From Acidiluteibacter ferrifornacis (GTDB lineage: Bacteria > Bacteroidota > Bacteroidia > Flavobacteriales_E > Vicingaceae), in the NCBI RefSeq assembly GCF_009909615.1, contig NZ_WWNE01000003.1, forward strand, positions 178,867 to 242,866: a stretch of DNA of 64,000 nucleotides, written 5' to 3'. The notes under the pieces are model-generated. The model worked only from the letters and a program-made list of their open reading frames with translations. It searched no databases and had not been told where the DNA came from. The position numbers were made by a program, and so were the translations under genes. Of the stretch, positions 8,288 through 17,642 are shown one piece after another (position 1 is the first letter of the stretch; each line of letters starts with the position of its first letter).

Positions 8288-9550
8288 ATGAAAAATAAAA
8301 AAGCATTGTATGCCTTGTTGACTGCTAATGCGATTTCTCAATTTGCTCAAGGGATAAGTATGTTGGCCATTCCCTGGTACTTTGCAAAGCAGTTAGGCGA
8401 AGCCTCCTTTTTTGCTACTTTCTATGCCATAGCTACATTCGCAACTCTATTTTGGGGATTATACGCAGGAACATTGATTGACAAATTCCCACGAAAAAAC
8501 ATCTTCATCGGTCTTTGCTTAGTGAGTTTTGCTGTTTTAGCATCAGTCTCAGGCTATGGCTTTATTGCAGGGGAAGTACCTATGACATTAGTCGCTTTGG
8601 TATTTTGTTTTACTATTTTCAATTACAACATCCATTATCCAACTTTGTATGCTTTTGGACAAGAGATAACGGAAAAAGAAAACTACGGCAAGACCAACTC
8701 TCTACTTGAAGTTATTGGTCAAACAACCAATGTGCTTTCAGGAGCTATGGCCATCGTTTTGATTGAAGGAATTAACACAAGTATATTGGGGTATACAATT
8801 CAAATAGAAGCATGGAGCATTCAAAAAATATTTGCGCTAGACGCAAGCACTTATCTATTAGCAATGGCTTTGATAAAAAGTATTAAGTATATACCAACGG
8901 TCGAAAAAGTAGCTATTTCTAAGGAGAATGCATGGGTAAGGCTCAAAGAAGGAGTACAATTTTTAAAAGCGAATCCATTAATCTTTGTGTTTGGCAATGC
9001 ATCCTATACTGTATTTATTTTTGTATTGGTCTCTACGCATCTATTGTGGCCCATGTATATCGACCAGCACTTACACGTAGACGGAGACATTTATGCCACT
9101 ACCAAAGTACTCTATGCAATTGGGGCGGTCGTTTCCGGATTTTTTATCACCAAGTTGCTAAAAAGAATGAATACAATTACAGCGGTTATTATTTTAATGA
9201 GTATTGCAACACTAGCCTTTACCTTATTATCGATAAGTCAAAATGTATTGATTCTATTGGGGTTAGGTTTTTTCTTCGGAATTACCAATGCCGGAGTACG
9301 AATTTTGAGAGTTACATATCTATTCAACCATATCCCCAACCATATCATTGGCCGCTCGAATAGCGTATTTCAAAGCATCAACATTTTCCTTCGATCGGCC
9401 TTTATTGGACTCTTCTCACTTGCCTTTTTCAGCGAGGGGTCCAATATCATATGGGCGTTTGTAATTGCTGCGATAGCAGTAGTGCTATCTATTATACCGC
9501 TGGTGATTTACTATAAGAAATTAACTGACAGAAAGATTACTTCAAGCTAA
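8288..9550 (+). CDS. MFS transporter
   Basis: 420 residues with about twelve membrane segments; ATG start. The cytoplasmic loop 2-3 contains GLYAGTLIDKFPRKNIFIG, the MFS signature (G-x3-D-(K)-x-R-(K)), and the pattern resembles the MFS_3/EntS-like exporter branch. Substrate unknown; efflux is the usual role for this branch. Divergent from recX; its last 14 bases overlap the convergent RNase G/E gene, so the two transcripts are antisense at their ends. Confidence 0.85.
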   Translation: MKNKKALYALLTANAISQFAQGISMLAIPWYFAKQLGEASFFATFYAIATFATLFWGLYAGTLIDKFPRKNIFIGLCLVSFAVLASVSGYGFIAGEVPMTLVALVFCFTIFNYNIHYPTLYAFGQEITEKENYGKTNSLLEVIGQTTNVLSGAMAIVLIEGINTSILGYTIQIEAWSIQKIFALDASTYLLAMALIKSIKYIPTVEKVAISKENAWVRLKEGVQFLKANPLIFVFGNASYTVFIFVLVSTHLLWPMYIDQHLHVDGDIYATTKVLYAIGAVVSGFFITKLLKRMNTITAVIILMSIATLAFTLLSISQNVLILLGLGFFFGITNAGVRILRVTYLFNHIPNHIIGRSNSVFQSINIFLRSAFIGLFSLAFFSEGSNIIWAFVIAAIAVVLSIIPLVIYYKKLTDRKITSS

Positions 9551-11090
9551 TCTCATCATTCATTGCATCATGAAAATGGTACTCTAAAAATTCATAGGAA
9601 TCTGATGCGTGAATCTTAACCCACTTTTTATATTTCATGAACCATTTTCTCTGGATCGAATAGAACCCTTTAGTTAAATATGCTTCAATAAATGGGTGAA
9701 CATGTAGACTAATCTTCTTCTGATTCAATTGAGTTAATATGTAACGTAAATTATTCTCAATTTCATCAATCAGTAAAATCGTTGCTTGAGCTTCGCCAGT
9801 GCCATTACAGCATGGACAAGTTTCAGCGGTTCTAATTTCCATCTCAGGACGAACTCGCTGACGTGTTATTTGTATCAGGCCAAATTTAGAAGGAGGTAAA
9901 ATGGTATGCTTCGCTCTATCATCTGCCATAGCTTCACGCATTACCTCAAACAACTTTTCACGATTAGCGCTATCTTTCATATCGATAAAGTCGATAACGA
10001 TAATACCACCCATATCTCTCAATCTCAGCTGCCGTGCAATTTCATGAGCAGATTCAATATTTACTTCCAAGGCGTTCTGCTCTTGGTTATCCATTTTTCG
10101 GCTACGCTGTCCACTATTGACATCGACAACATGCAGTGCTTCTGTGTGCTCAATAATTAGGTAAGCACCAGATTTCATAGTCACATTCTTTCCAAAAAGA
10201 GATTTAATTTGCTTTTCTAAACCAAAATGATCAAAAATAGGAGTTGATTTACGATACCCTTTTACGATACTCTCCCTTCCAGGTGCTATACTTGCAATAT
10301 ACTCTTTGAGTTCTTGTTGAACATTTTTATCATCCACGTATATATTACTGAACTGCGCATTCATCAAATCGCGCAACATAGCTGAAGTCCTATTGAGCTC
10401 ACCTAAAACACGTGTTGGTGGCTTAGAGGATTTTAATTTCTTAAAAGTCTCTTCCCATTTTTCGTATAAATTATTGAGGTCACTATGAAGGTCAGCTACC
10501 TTTTTGTTTTCAGCAACAGTTCGGATAATTACCCCAAATCCTTGAGGACGGATGCTTTGAATCAAACGCTTTAATCGAGTTCGCTCATCGCTACTTTTAA
10601 TCTTTTGTGATACAGAAATTCGATCAGAAAATGGCACTAAAACCAGGTATCTTCCTGCAATGGAAAGCTCTGCACTTAACCTCGGCCCTTTCGTAGAAAT
10701 TGGTTCTTTAGCAATTTGAACTAGGACATTTTGATTGGCAACTAATTGATCGCTAATCTTTCCAGTTTTTTCAATATCCTCCTCAAATTTAAAATCTTTG
10801 AGAGAAGCTGCTGTAATTTTCTTGGTGGTTACACCATTAACATATTTATTAAGTGAAGAAAATTTAGGCCCTAAATCCAAATAATGAAGAAAGGCATCCT
10901 TCTCATAACCAACATCAACAAATGCTGCATTTAATCCGGGCATCACTTTTTTGATGCGCCCCAAATAAATGTCACCAACAGAAAAACTATTATTGCTTTT
11001 CTCCTTGTGAAGCTCAACCAATGCTTTATCTTTTAACAAAGCAATAGTTACCTCAGAAGGAGACGAGTGAATAACTAAATCCAAAACCAT
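9537..11090 (-). CDS. rng: Ribonuclease E/G
   Basis: Endoribonuclease for rRNA and mRNA processing; 517 residues, RNase G size with no long C-terminal degradosome scaffold. The S1 RNA-binding domain is at about residues 38-125 (GDIYLGRIKKVMPGLNAAFVDVG). The catalytic magnesium-binding region contains VVDVNSGQR and IIVIDFIDM, and the zinc-link CPCCNGTG follows. Downstream of HU, the TPR protein and the mS38-like gene, but separated from them by a terminator hairpin, so it probably has its own promoter. Overlaps the MFS gene by 14 bases. Confidence 0.93.
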   Translation of the reverse strand: MVLDLVIHSSPSEVTIALLKDKALVELHKEKSNNSFSVGDIYLGRIKKVMPGLNAAFVDVGYEKDAFLHYLDLGPKFSSLNKYVNGVTTKKITAASLKDFKFEEDIEKTGKISDQLVANQNVLVQIAKEPISTKGPRLSAELSIAGRYLVLVPFSDRISVSQKIKSSDERTRLKRLIQSIRPQGFGVIIRTVAENKKVADLHSDLNNLYEKWEETFKKLKSSKPPTRVLGELNRTSAMLRDLMNAQFSNIYVDDKNVQQELKEYIASIAPGRESIVKGYRKSTPIFDHFGLEKQIKSLFGKNVTMKSGAYLIIEHTEALHVVDVNSGQRSRKMDNQEQNALEVNIESAHEIARQLRLRDMGGIIVIDFIDMKDSANREKLFEVMREAMADDRAKHTILPPSKFGLIQITRQRVRPEMEIRTAETCPCCNGTGEAQATILLIDEIENNLRYILTQLNQKKISLHVHPFIEAYLTKGFYSIQRKWFMKYKKWVKIHASDSYEFLEYHFHDAMNDEISLK

Positions 11091-11173
11091 ATTTACGAAT
11101 AATCACAAAACACAAGAAACCCAAGGCATTTGAATGCAGGGCTTTACACTTGTTATCAATAAGATAGATGCTT

Positions 11174-11208
11174 TAAAAAGTCCGACTACAGCAAATACTG
11201 TAGCCGGA
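11174..11208 (-). terminator. Terminator between the mS38-like gene and rng
   Basis: Minus strand: TCCGGCTACAG, loop TATTTG, CTGTAGTCGGA (10 pairs plus one G-T), followed by CTTTTT. It begins 6 bases after the small-gene stop codon, making it the 3' end of the HU/TPR/mS38-like transcription block. Confidence 0.8.
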
Positions 11209-11214
11209 AGCTAA

Positions 11215-11307
11215 TTACTTCTTCTTCTTGTGTCTATTCTTTCTTAAACGTTTTTTACGTTTGTGGGTAGCCATCTTATGTCTTTTTCTTTTCTTACCGC
11301 TTGGCAT
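11215..11307 (-). CDS. 30-residue very basic protein, AURKAIP1/COX24 (mS38)-like
   Basis: Tiny gene from ATG 11307: MPSGKKRKRHKMATHKRKKR followed by LRKNRHKKKK and a TAA stop. Over half the residues are Lys, Arg or His. The pattern (KKRKRHKMxTHKRKKRxRKNRHK) matches the short Bacteroidota proteins annotated as AURKAIP1/COX24-domain, related to mitochondrial small-subunit protein mS38 and mycobacterial bS22, so a ribosome-bound role is likely. It lies 23 bases after the TPR gene and is followed directly by a terminator. The sequence match is from memory; the small size limits certainty about exact family. Confidence 0.8.
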   Translation of the reverse strand: MPSGKKRKRHKMATHKRKKRLRKNRHKKKK

Positions 11308-11330
11308 ATCTTTTAATTTATGTTACTATT

Positions 11331-12179
11331 CTACTTTTTTATCTTCAACTCTTCAATATAAGCCTCCACTTGTTCGATCACTAATGGATCCTTTTGAAAA
11401 GATTTATACTTCTCTAAATAGCTAATTCCTTTTTCAATTTCACCCATTTGAACATACAAATCTGTGAGGTACAAAAAAGCTTCAGCATTTTCTGGATCAA
11501 TCTCCAACACTCTATTAAACCGCTCTAAAGCCTTGTCATATTGTGTTGACTGAATAGAGAAATAACCCAAATTTATCAGTGCATCAATATTGGTAGAATC
11601 TTCTTCCAATACCTCCATCAGCAATCCGATACCTTTCATTGGCATTTCTCCTAATTGAGCAGCCCCTTCAACATAACAAACACCTAAAGCTGTTTTTGCT
11701 TTGAGGTTAGAAGGATTCATTTCCAGTACTTTTTCAAAGGACTGAACCGCTTCTTCTATCATTACATGTTGATTGCTTTTTGCGAATCGAAAGGTTTTAA
11801 AAAAAACATCTCCCGATTGCATCCAGGCTTCTTCTGTATTTTTAAGAACTGCTTTTTCCTTAAAATAAGCTGCCATCAAGACAGGTTGTTTTTCGGAGCT
11901 GGCAAAATTAATCAAACTATCTAAGATAATTAACTTTTCTTCTAAGCTTTTCGAGTTTGACAACTGATTTTCTAAATCCGATACAATTTGTTGTCCGGAC
12001 TCATCTAATTCAATTCCTTCTCTTATATCATGATTATGGGACTCTTCGTGATTTTCAGACAGCACGACATCTACTTCCTCTCTAGCTTCACTTTGATTTT
12101 TAGGAAGTACGAAAAGTATTAAAATAAAGAAGCCACCAAACAATATGGTGGCTATCTGTGCTTTATTAAGCTTTTTCAT
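11331..12179 (-). CDS. Membrane-anchored TPR protein
   Basis: 282 residues. A single N-terminal membrane segment (KAQIATILFGGFFILILFVLP) is followed by an acidic His-containing linker and at least three TPR units in the C-terminal half (for example AVQSFEKVLEMNPSNLKAKTALG, DALINLGYFSIQSTQYDKALERFNRVLEIDPENAEAFLYLTDLY). It is therefore probably a periplasm-facing scaffold. It sits 21 bases after HU and before the mS38-like gene, a conserved Bacteroidota arrangement (HU-TPR-rng opposite mutY). No catalytic domain seen. Confidence 0.82.
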   Translation of the reverse strand: MKKLNKAQIATILFGGFFILILFVLPKNQSEAREEVDVVLSENHEESHNHDIREGIELDESGQQIVSDLENQLSNSKSLEEKLIILDSLINFASSEKQPVLMAAYFKEKAVLKNTEEAWMQSGDVFFKTFRFAKSNQHVMIEEAVQSFEKVLEMNPSNLKAKTALGVCYVEGAAQLGEMPMKGIGLLMEVLEEDSTNIDALINLGYFSIQSTQYDKALERFNRVLEIDPENAEAFLYLTDLYVQMGEIEKGISYLEKYKSFQKDPLVIEQVEAYIEELKIKK

Positions 12180-12200
12180 TTCAAAAAAATGAGTCTCCGA

Positions 12201-12488
12201 TTAAGGCTTCACATTTGTTTTTACTCTTTCAACAAAGCTCTTAGAAGGCTTGAATGCAGGAATAAAGTGCTCAGGAATAATCATTGTAGTGTTTTTAGAA
12301 ATGTTTCTTCCTGTTTTCTCAGCTCTTTTCTTAGTAATGAAAGAACCAAATCCTCTTAAGTAAACATTTTCACCTGCCTCTAAAGAATTTCTAATTGCTT
12401 TCATAAACTCTTCAACTGTAGATTGAACAGCTACTTTTTCGATTCCAGTGTTCTCTGAAATTGTCGCTACGATATCAGCTTTTGTCAT
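12201..12488 (-). CDS. HU family DNA-binding protein
   Basis: 95-residue histone-like protein that bends and compacts DNA as a dimer. The signature GFGSFITKKRAEKTGRN is at about residues 46-62, and the DNA-binding arm ends with …IIPEHFIPAFKPSKSF. First gene of a short block with the TPR and mS38-like genes; divergent from mutY. A promoter -7 element is visible 65 bases upstream (12553-12560). Confidence 0.93.
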   Translation of the reverse strand: MTKADIVATISENTGIEKVAVQSTVEEFMKAIRNSLEAGENVYLRGFGSFITKKRAEKTGRNISKNTTMIIPEHFIPAFKPSKSFVERVKTNVKP

Positions 12489-12552
12489 TTTAATATAATT
12501 TTATAAATAAATAATTGGTTAAACTCGAACTTTGCAAGTCTGTTTTCGTGCG

Positions 12553-12560
12553 CAAATATA
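12553..12560 (-). promoter_or_regulatory. Promoter -7 element for HU
   Basis: Minus strand TATATTTG, a perfect match to the Bacteroidota -7 consensus TAnnTTTG, 65 bases upstream of the HU ATG. No clear TTG at -33 was found, so this is only the proximal half. Confidence 0.45.
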
Positions 12561-12624
12561 TAACATTATTTATTTGAAAAAAACTGATTTTAGGAATATT
12601 AACGAAATTAATTTTTATACCCCA

Positions 12625-13716
12625 TTGAGAAACAAGACCATAATCTTCAAAAACTACCTCCACAGTTGGTACCTTATAAATCACAGAGACTTACCTTGGC
12701 GAAACACTAAAAACCCTTATAAAATTTGGCTTTCAGAGGTTATACTTCAACAAACTCGAGTGGATCAAGGCATGGATTATTACAATAAATTCACCTCTAA
12801 ATACCCTTCAATTTTAGCACTAGCAAAAGCTTCAGAAGATGAGGTTTTAAAAGATTGGGAAGGTCTGGGGTATTACTCTCGAGCAAGAAATTTATTATTT
12901 ACTGCAAAGCACATTGCGCAAAACCTAAAAGGAGAGTTCCCTCGCCATTACTCAGAAATTATCAAATTAAAAGGCATTGGGCCCTACGCAGCAGCAGCAA
13001 TTAGCTCTTTTGCATTTGAAGAAGAAAAAGCAGTTGTCGATGGGAACGTATATAGAACACTAAGTAGAGTCTTCGGAATAAGTACCCCAATTGACACAAC
13101 AGCAGGAAAAAAAGAATTTCAAGCATTAGCTGACGATCTAATCAAAAACCAGAAACCTTCAGTACACAACCAAGCTATGATGGAATTTGGCGCACTCCAA
13201 TGCACTCCAAAAAATCCTGACTGCCAATCATGCCCCTTACCAACTATTTGTTTTGCATATGAACATGATTTAATCGGCGATCTACCAGTAAAATCAAAAA
13301 AAGTTAAACAGTCTAAAAGGCACTTTAGTTATTTAATTATTAGTGACGGAAAAAAGCTGCTATTAAACAAAAGGCCAGAGAAAGGAATCTGGGCGAACCT
13401 GTTTGAATTTCCATTAATCGAATCTTCTAGTGAATTAGAACAAGAAAAAGTGCAGCAAACAGAACTTTGGAATTCACTAGTAATCGCATCAAAAGGCACC
13501 GTAAAATTTAAAAGTGATTCATATAGACATATCTTAAGTCATCAAATTATTACCGCAGATTTTTATGAGGTAAAAGTGGACAAAATGCCAACTCTCAGCA
13601 CAACAAAAAACCTAATCATCAATAAATCAGAATTAAATCAATTTGCTCTTCCTAAATTGTTGTTAAACTACCTTTCTGATAGAGATGATTTACTATCTTT
13701 GTTAAACGATAATTAG
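12625..13716 (+). CDS. mutY: A/G-specific adenine glycosylase
   Basis: Base-excision-repair glycosylase removing adenine opposite 8-oxoguanine. Motifs: catalytic Glu in SEVILQQTRVDQG, helix-hairpin-helix LKGIGPYAAAAI, catalytic Asp in VVDGNVYR, and the 4Fe-4S loop C-x6-C-x2-C-x5-C (CTPKNPDCQSCPLPTIC). A C-terminal NUDIX-like 8-oxoG-recognition domain follows. No ATG exists near the family start; TTG at 12625 (LRNKTIIFKNYLHSWY) gives the expected short lead-in and about 363 residues, whereas the frame is open from TTG 12532 and TTG 12574 is another choice. ssb follows 15 bases later. Confidence 0.93.
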   Translation: MRNKTIIFKNYLHSWYLINHRDLPWRNTKNPYKIWLSEVILQQTRVDQGMDYYNKFTSKYPSILALAKASEDEVLKDWEGLGYYSRARNLLFTAKHIAQNLKGEFPRHYSEIIKLKGIGPYAAAAISSFAFEEEKAVVDGNVYRTLSRVFGISTPIDTTAGKKEFQALADDLIKNQKPSVHNQAMMEFGALQCTPKNPDCQSCPLPTICFAYEHDLIGDLPVKSKKVKQSKRHFSYLIISDGKKLLLNKRPEKGIWANLFEFPLIESSSELEQEKVQQTELWNSLVIASKGTVKFKSDSYRHILSHQIITADFYEVKVDKMPTLSTTKNLIINKSELNQFALPKLLLNYLSDRDDLLSLLNDN

Positions 13717-13731
13717 ATAATTTATAGTCAG

Positions 13732-14175
13732 ATGGCAGGAGTAAATAAAGTAATCTTAGTTGGAAACTTAGGAAAGGACCCTGAAGTGCGACACCTTGAA
13801 AATGGCGCTGTTGTAGCAAACTTTTCAATGGCCACATCAGAAACCTACAAGGATAAAAACGGAGTTCGTCAAACCCAAACTGAATGGCACAATGTAGTTT
13901 TGTGGAGAGGATTAGCAGAGATTGCAGAAAAATTTCTTAAAAAAGGCAATATGATCTATATCGAAGGAAAACTTAGAACTAGGTCTTGGGAAGATAAAGA
14001 AGGAGTAACCCGTTACACCACTGAAGTTGTGGGCGACAGCATGACAATGTTAGGATCGAAAAGCGACAACAATTCAGGAGGAAGCACTTCAGATGCGAAA
14101 CCTGACAATAGCTCATTCAGTGAAAAAGAAACCGAAATAGAAGACGCTGACGAGTCTGATGATTTACCATTCTAA
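13732..14175 (+). CDS. ssb: Single-stranded DNA-binding protein
   Basis: 147 residues: an OB-fold of about 105 residues ([16 protein letters not shown] … [20 protein letters not shown]) followed by a Ser/Gly/Asp-rich linker and the acidic protein-docking tip ESDDLPF. Acts at replication forks and in recombination, and recruits partners through the tip. Lies between mutY and gldE as in many Bacteroidota. Confidence 0.96.
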   Translation: MAGVNKVILVGNLGKDPEVRHLENGAVVANFSMATSETYKDKNGVRQTQTEWHNVVLWRGLAEIAEKFLKKGNMIYIEGKLRTRSWEDKEGVTRYTTEVVGDSMTMLGSKSDNNSGGSTSDAKPDNSSFSEKETEIEDADESDDLPF

Positions 14176-14243
14176 TAATTATCCTAAAAGCTACTTTTAT
14201 AAAAAGATGTAGCTAAAGGTAGTATTAACGAATTATTCGCCAA

Positions 14244-15587
14244 TTGGAAGAACCACCGGAACAGATTTTACTTTCCCTCTCTCAAAGCATTGTAAGTCAC
14301 CCTATATCTTTTGAGATTATTATCTCATTGATAGTTATGGCTATACTTTTAATTTGCTCAGCTTTAATTTCAGGATCGGAAGTAGCATATTTCTCCCTAA
14401 GTACAGCTGAAATAGATCGATTAAAATCTTCTAAAGATCGTACAGAGATAAGAATCATTGAACTTCTTGATCGCCCCAAAAGACTATTAGCTACCATATT
14501 AATTGCCAACAACTTTATTAATGTTGGAATTGTAATTCTATCAACATTTATTGTAGATGGACTCTTTACTTTTAATAATTACAAACTCAAATTTTTCATT
14601 CAAGTAGTAGCTGTAACCTTTGTTCTTTTACTAATTGGCGAGGTCATTCCAAAAGTTTATGCCACCAGAAAGTCGGAAAGGCTAGCAGCAATTATGGCCA
14701 TCCCTTTGTTTTATATTCAACTCTTAGTGCGACCCATTAGCTCTATTTTAGTTCAATCCACCAATTTTATTGACAAACGAATTAAGAAAAAAAGTCATAA
14801 CATCTCTGTGGGAGAGCTTTCACATGCATTGGAATTAACTTCAGATGAAAATGGCAATGATGATGAACAAAAAATTCTGGAAGGCATTGTGAAGTTTGGC
14901 AATACAGAAGTAAAGCAAATAATGACATCACGAATTGACGTTGTTCCAATTGATATCACAGCTACATTTCAAGAAGTCATCAGCACCATTCTAGATTCCG
15001 GGTACTCCAGGATACCAGTATTCAAAGAAGACTTTGACCATATTGTTGGTGTTCTGTACATTAAGGATTTATTGCCTCATTTAGAAAAAGAAGATTTTGA
15101 TTGGGCCAGCATCATTCGAAATCCATTTTTCATTCCTGAAAATAAGAAAATCGACGATTTATTGCGTGAATTTCAAGGGATGAAAATCCACCTAGCCATC
15201 GTGGTAGATGAATATGGTGGGACCTCAGGAATTGTAAGTCTAGAAGATGTACTAGAAGAAATTGTTGGGGAGATCAGTGATGAATTCGATGATGATGATT
15301 TAGTCTACTCGAAGTTAGACGACCTCAATTATATTTTTGAAGGAAAAACTCCATTGAATGACGTTTACCGAATTCTCGAAATTGATGCTGACGAATTTGA
15401 AGAAAACAAAGGAGAAGCAGAGACCTTAGCTGGATTCCTCATCGAAATAAAAGGTAAAATTCCAAAGAAAAACGAAAAGGTAAAATTCAGCAACTACCTA
15501 TTTACTGTAGAGGCGGCCGACAAAAGAAGGGTGAAACGAATTAAAATTACGATAGAAAACAATTCAGAAGATGAAACTCAGAAATAG
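14244..15587 (+). CDS. gldE: Gliding-motility protein GldE (CNNM/CorC-type membrane protein)
   Basis: 447 residues. N-terminal membrane domain of the CNNM/DUF21 type (about residues 20-190, four helices including LIVMAILLICSALISGSEVAYFSLS), a CBS pair (MTSRIDVVPID…; SGYSRIPVFKEDFDHIVGVLYIKDLL; LAIVVDEYGGTSGIVSLEDVLEEIVGEI) and a C-terminal CorC/HlyC transporter-associated domain. The membership in the gld set comes from its position directly before gldD, which it overlaps by 17 bases. Start is TTG at 14244. GldE is associated with GldD and stability of gliding/T9SS parts; ion transport activity is inferred from the family only. Confidence 0.9.
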   Translation: MEEPPEQILLSLSQSIVSHPISFEIIISLIVMAILLICSALISGSEVAYFSLSTAEIDRLKSSKDRTEIRIIELLDRPKRLLATILIANNFINVGIVILSTFIVDGLFTFNNYKLKFFIQVVAVTFVLLLIGEVIPKVYATRKSERLAAIMAIPLFYIQLLVRPISSILVQSTNFIDKRIKKKSHNISVGELSHALELTSDENGNDDEQKILEGIVKFGNTEVKQIMTSRIDVVPIDITATFQEVISTILDSGYSRIPVFKEDFDHIVGVLYIKDLLPHLEKEDFDWASIIRNPFFIPENKKIDDLLREFQGMKIHLAIVVDEYGGTSGIVSLEDVLEEIVGEISDEFDDDDLVYSKLDDLNYIFEGKTPLNDVYRILEIDADEFEENKGEAETLAGFLIEIKGKIPKKNEKVKFSNYLFTVEAADKRRVKRIKITIENNSEDETQK

Positions 15588-16161
15588 TTCACTTTTTTGC
15601 CTCATTATTGTTGCAACATCCTTCTCATTCATGAGTTGCCAGGACTCTACCTTACCCAAACCAAAAGGCTATTTTAGAATTGACCTCCCTGAAAAAGAAT
15701 ACAGAACAACAAGTGATAGTATTCCATTTCCTTTTCAATTCGAACTACCGCAATACGCAGCTGTTAATCTACAACGAACTGCCGAGAGCCCTAATTTTTT
15801 CAATGTGGATTTTGCAAGATACGGAGCTAGAATCCATTTCAGTTATCTCCCTATCGATAGTAATGTAAATCAATTACTAGAAGAAAGTAGAAGATTGGCT
15901 TATGAGCACACAGTAAAAGCCCAAGAAATCGATGAAGAATTAATTTTAAATGAATCGGAAAGGGTTTTTGGAACCTACTACACTATTAAAGGTAATGCCG
16001 CTTCTTCTGAGCAGTTTTTTATTACAGATAGTAGTACTCATTTTGTAAGGGGGGCTTTATATTTTAATGTCGCACCTAACCCGGATTCATTAGGTCCTGT
16101 ACATGATTTTATAGAGAAAGACATTGAGCATCTGATAGAAACTTTTAAATGGAGAAACTAG
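15571..16161 (+). CDS. gldD: Gliding-motility lipoprotein GldD
   Basis: 196 residues with a lipoprotein signal peptide; lipobox FMSCQ puts the acylated Cys at about position 23. The mature start LPKPKGYFRIDLPEKEYR is characteristic of GldD, which is needed for gliding and type IX secretion in flavobacteria. Translationally coupled to gldE (17-base overlap). Its stop overlaps the convergent ctaA gene by 4 bases. Confidence 0.92.
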   Translation: MKLRNSSLFCLIIVATSFSFMSCQDSTLPKPKGYFRIDLPEKEYRTTSDSIPFPFQFELPQYAAVNLQRTAESPNFFNVDFARYGARIHFSYLPIDSNVNQLLEESRRLAYEHTVKAQEIDEELILNESERVFGTYYTIKGNAASSEQFFITDSSTHFVRGALYFNVAPNPDSLGPVHDFIEKDIEHLIETFKWRN

Positions 16162-17207
16162 TGCATTACTGTCGCAAAGTTAAATCGATGAACGACATAT
16201 ACTGTTGAGCCTAACAAAAAGAATGCGCCGAGTTGATGCATTACTCCTAACCAAACTGGTACTGCCATTAGTAAAGTAATAACACCCAAAACAAATTGAA
16301 ATAAAACTGTTCCCAGTAAAATTTTCAATCCAATACTTTGGGATTTATCCAATAACATCTTTCGAGACTTCACTACTAACCACAACACTGTGGCGACTAC
16401 AATGTATGCTAAATAACGATGAACAAACTGAACTCCACCAAGACCTTCAACAAAATTATGCCATAAAGGCTGAATAGCAGTGACAGAATCTGCAATCCAC
16501 TGTTCACCCATTTTTGGCCATGTATTGTATATTTTCCCTGCATTTAGTCCTGCCACAAATGCTCCCCAAACAATTTGAACGATCGTTATTCCCAACAAAA
16601 AGAAGGCTGAATTTTTGAGAGGATGATTGACCCTTTTTTCTCTATTAGGATATATTAAACCTAACGCCACCCAGAATGTATAAGCAAAAGTTATAAATGC
16701 GGTAATTAGGTGCATAGCTAACCGGTAGTGACTAACGTCAGGATCTTTATTCAATCCACTTTTAACCATATACCAGCCCAGGAATCCTTGAAAACCACCC
16801 ATAAATAACAACAACAGCAATTGAAAAAACAACTTCCGGCTAATCATCTTTTTAGCAAGAAAATAAATAAATGGAATGATAAAAACTAACCCCACCACTC
16901 TACCTAATAATCGGTGAAGGTATTCCCAAAAAAAGATATCTTTAAACTCCTCTAAAGTAAAGTGCGAATTAATTAATTGATATTCTGGAAACTGCTTATA
17001 CTTTTCAAAAACGACCATCCATTCTGTTTCGTTCATCGGTGGCAGCGAACCCATTAATAAATTCCACTCAACCATTGATAGCCCTGAATTGGTAAGACGA
17101 GTAACTCCACCAATAACCACCATTGAAAAAATAAAAAAACAACCTGTAAACAACCAGATGATGATAGGTCTTTTGGATAATTCTTGCATCGTTCTATTTT
17201 TTGCCAA
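16158..17207 (-). CDS. ctaA: Heme A synthase (COX15/CtaA)
   Basis: Integral membrane oxidase that converts heme O to heme A for cytochrome oxidases. 349 residues with eight membrane segments in two related halves; heme/His regions include FWEYLHRLLGRVVGL and LGGVQFVHRYLAYIVV, plus HYRLAMHLITAF and LGVMHQLGAFFLL. The N-terminal signature TRLTNSGLSMVEWN is the classic COX15 pattern. Oxidase genes are not in the window. A small lipoprotein gene lies 48 bases upstream on the same strand. Confidence 0.95.
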   Translation of the reverse strand: MAKNRTMQELSKRPIIIWLFTGCFFIFSMVVIGGVTRLTNSGLSMVEWNLLMGSLPPMNETEWMVVFEKYKQFPEYQLINSHFTLEEFKDIFFWEYLHRLLGRVVGLVFIIPFIYFLAKKMISRKLFFQLLLLLFMGGFQGFLGWYMVKSGLNKDPDVSHYRLAMHLITAFITFAYTFWVALGLIYPNREKRVNHPLKNSAFFLLGITIVQIVWGAFVAGLNAGKIYNTWPKMGEQWIADSVTAIQPLWHNFVEGLGGVQFVHRYLAYIVVATVLWLVVKSRKMLLDKSQSIGLKILLGTVLFQFVLGVITLLMAVPVWLGVMHQLGAFFLLGSTVYVVHRFNFATVMH

Positions 17208-17255
17208 AATTAAGAAAGAAACAAGTTTAAACGGGGAAAGTTTTAGATTATGAGT

Positions 17256-17528
17256 CTAAAAAGAGGACATAAAATAGGTAATAATATCAGGTAAAGAGAT
17301 GGAGATTTTTTGATTTCTCTTGTTAGTCTCTTTAATTTTAGAATCAACCAAACTTCCAGCATCTTTATAAATGACCATTTTTGAACGAGTAGCATTTGAG
17401 CTATCTACATGATTTAAACTATAGCCTTTATAGGCTGCTGTTTGATTAGAATCAGAATTACAAGCGGAAATAATAGCAGAAAATGCCACAATAAAGAATG
17501 CCTTAAAAAAGATGGATGTTAACCTCAT
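17256..17528 (-). CDS. Small lipoprotein of unknown function
   Basis: 90 residues. Signal peptide with lipobox IISAC (acylated Cys at about 23) followed by SDSNQT and a polar, Lys/Asp-rich body. No family recognised. Upstream of ctaA on the same strand, but nothing in the sequence links it to heme metabolism. Confidence 0.6.
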   Translation of the reverse strand: MRLTSIFFKAFFIVAFSAIISACNSDSNQTAAYKGYSLNHVDSSNATRSKMVIYKDAGSLVDSKIKETNKRNQKISISLPDIITYFMSSF

Positions 17529-17627
17529 AAACTACCACTAATTCAATGTTTTCCAAAAGTATAAAAAAATCCAATAGGATTAAATATAAATTGATTTAAA
17601 ATTAAGACATAGTCAAATCTATGCGCT

Positions 17628-17635
17628 TACCTTTG
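17628..17635 (+). promoter_or_regulatory. Promoter -7 element for the DMT transporter
   Basis: TACCTTTG, an exact TAnnTTTG, ends 7 bases before the ATG at 17643. Transcription would then start at or next to the start codon, suggesting a leaderless or near-leaderless mRNA. No matching TTG at the usual upstream distance. Confidence 0.4.
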
Positions 17636-17642
17636 TCGGCTT

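Noticed and set aside
8222..8350. N-terminal extension of recX
   Set aside because: No family similarity and it runs into the divergent MFS gene; ATG 8221 gives the normal RecX length.
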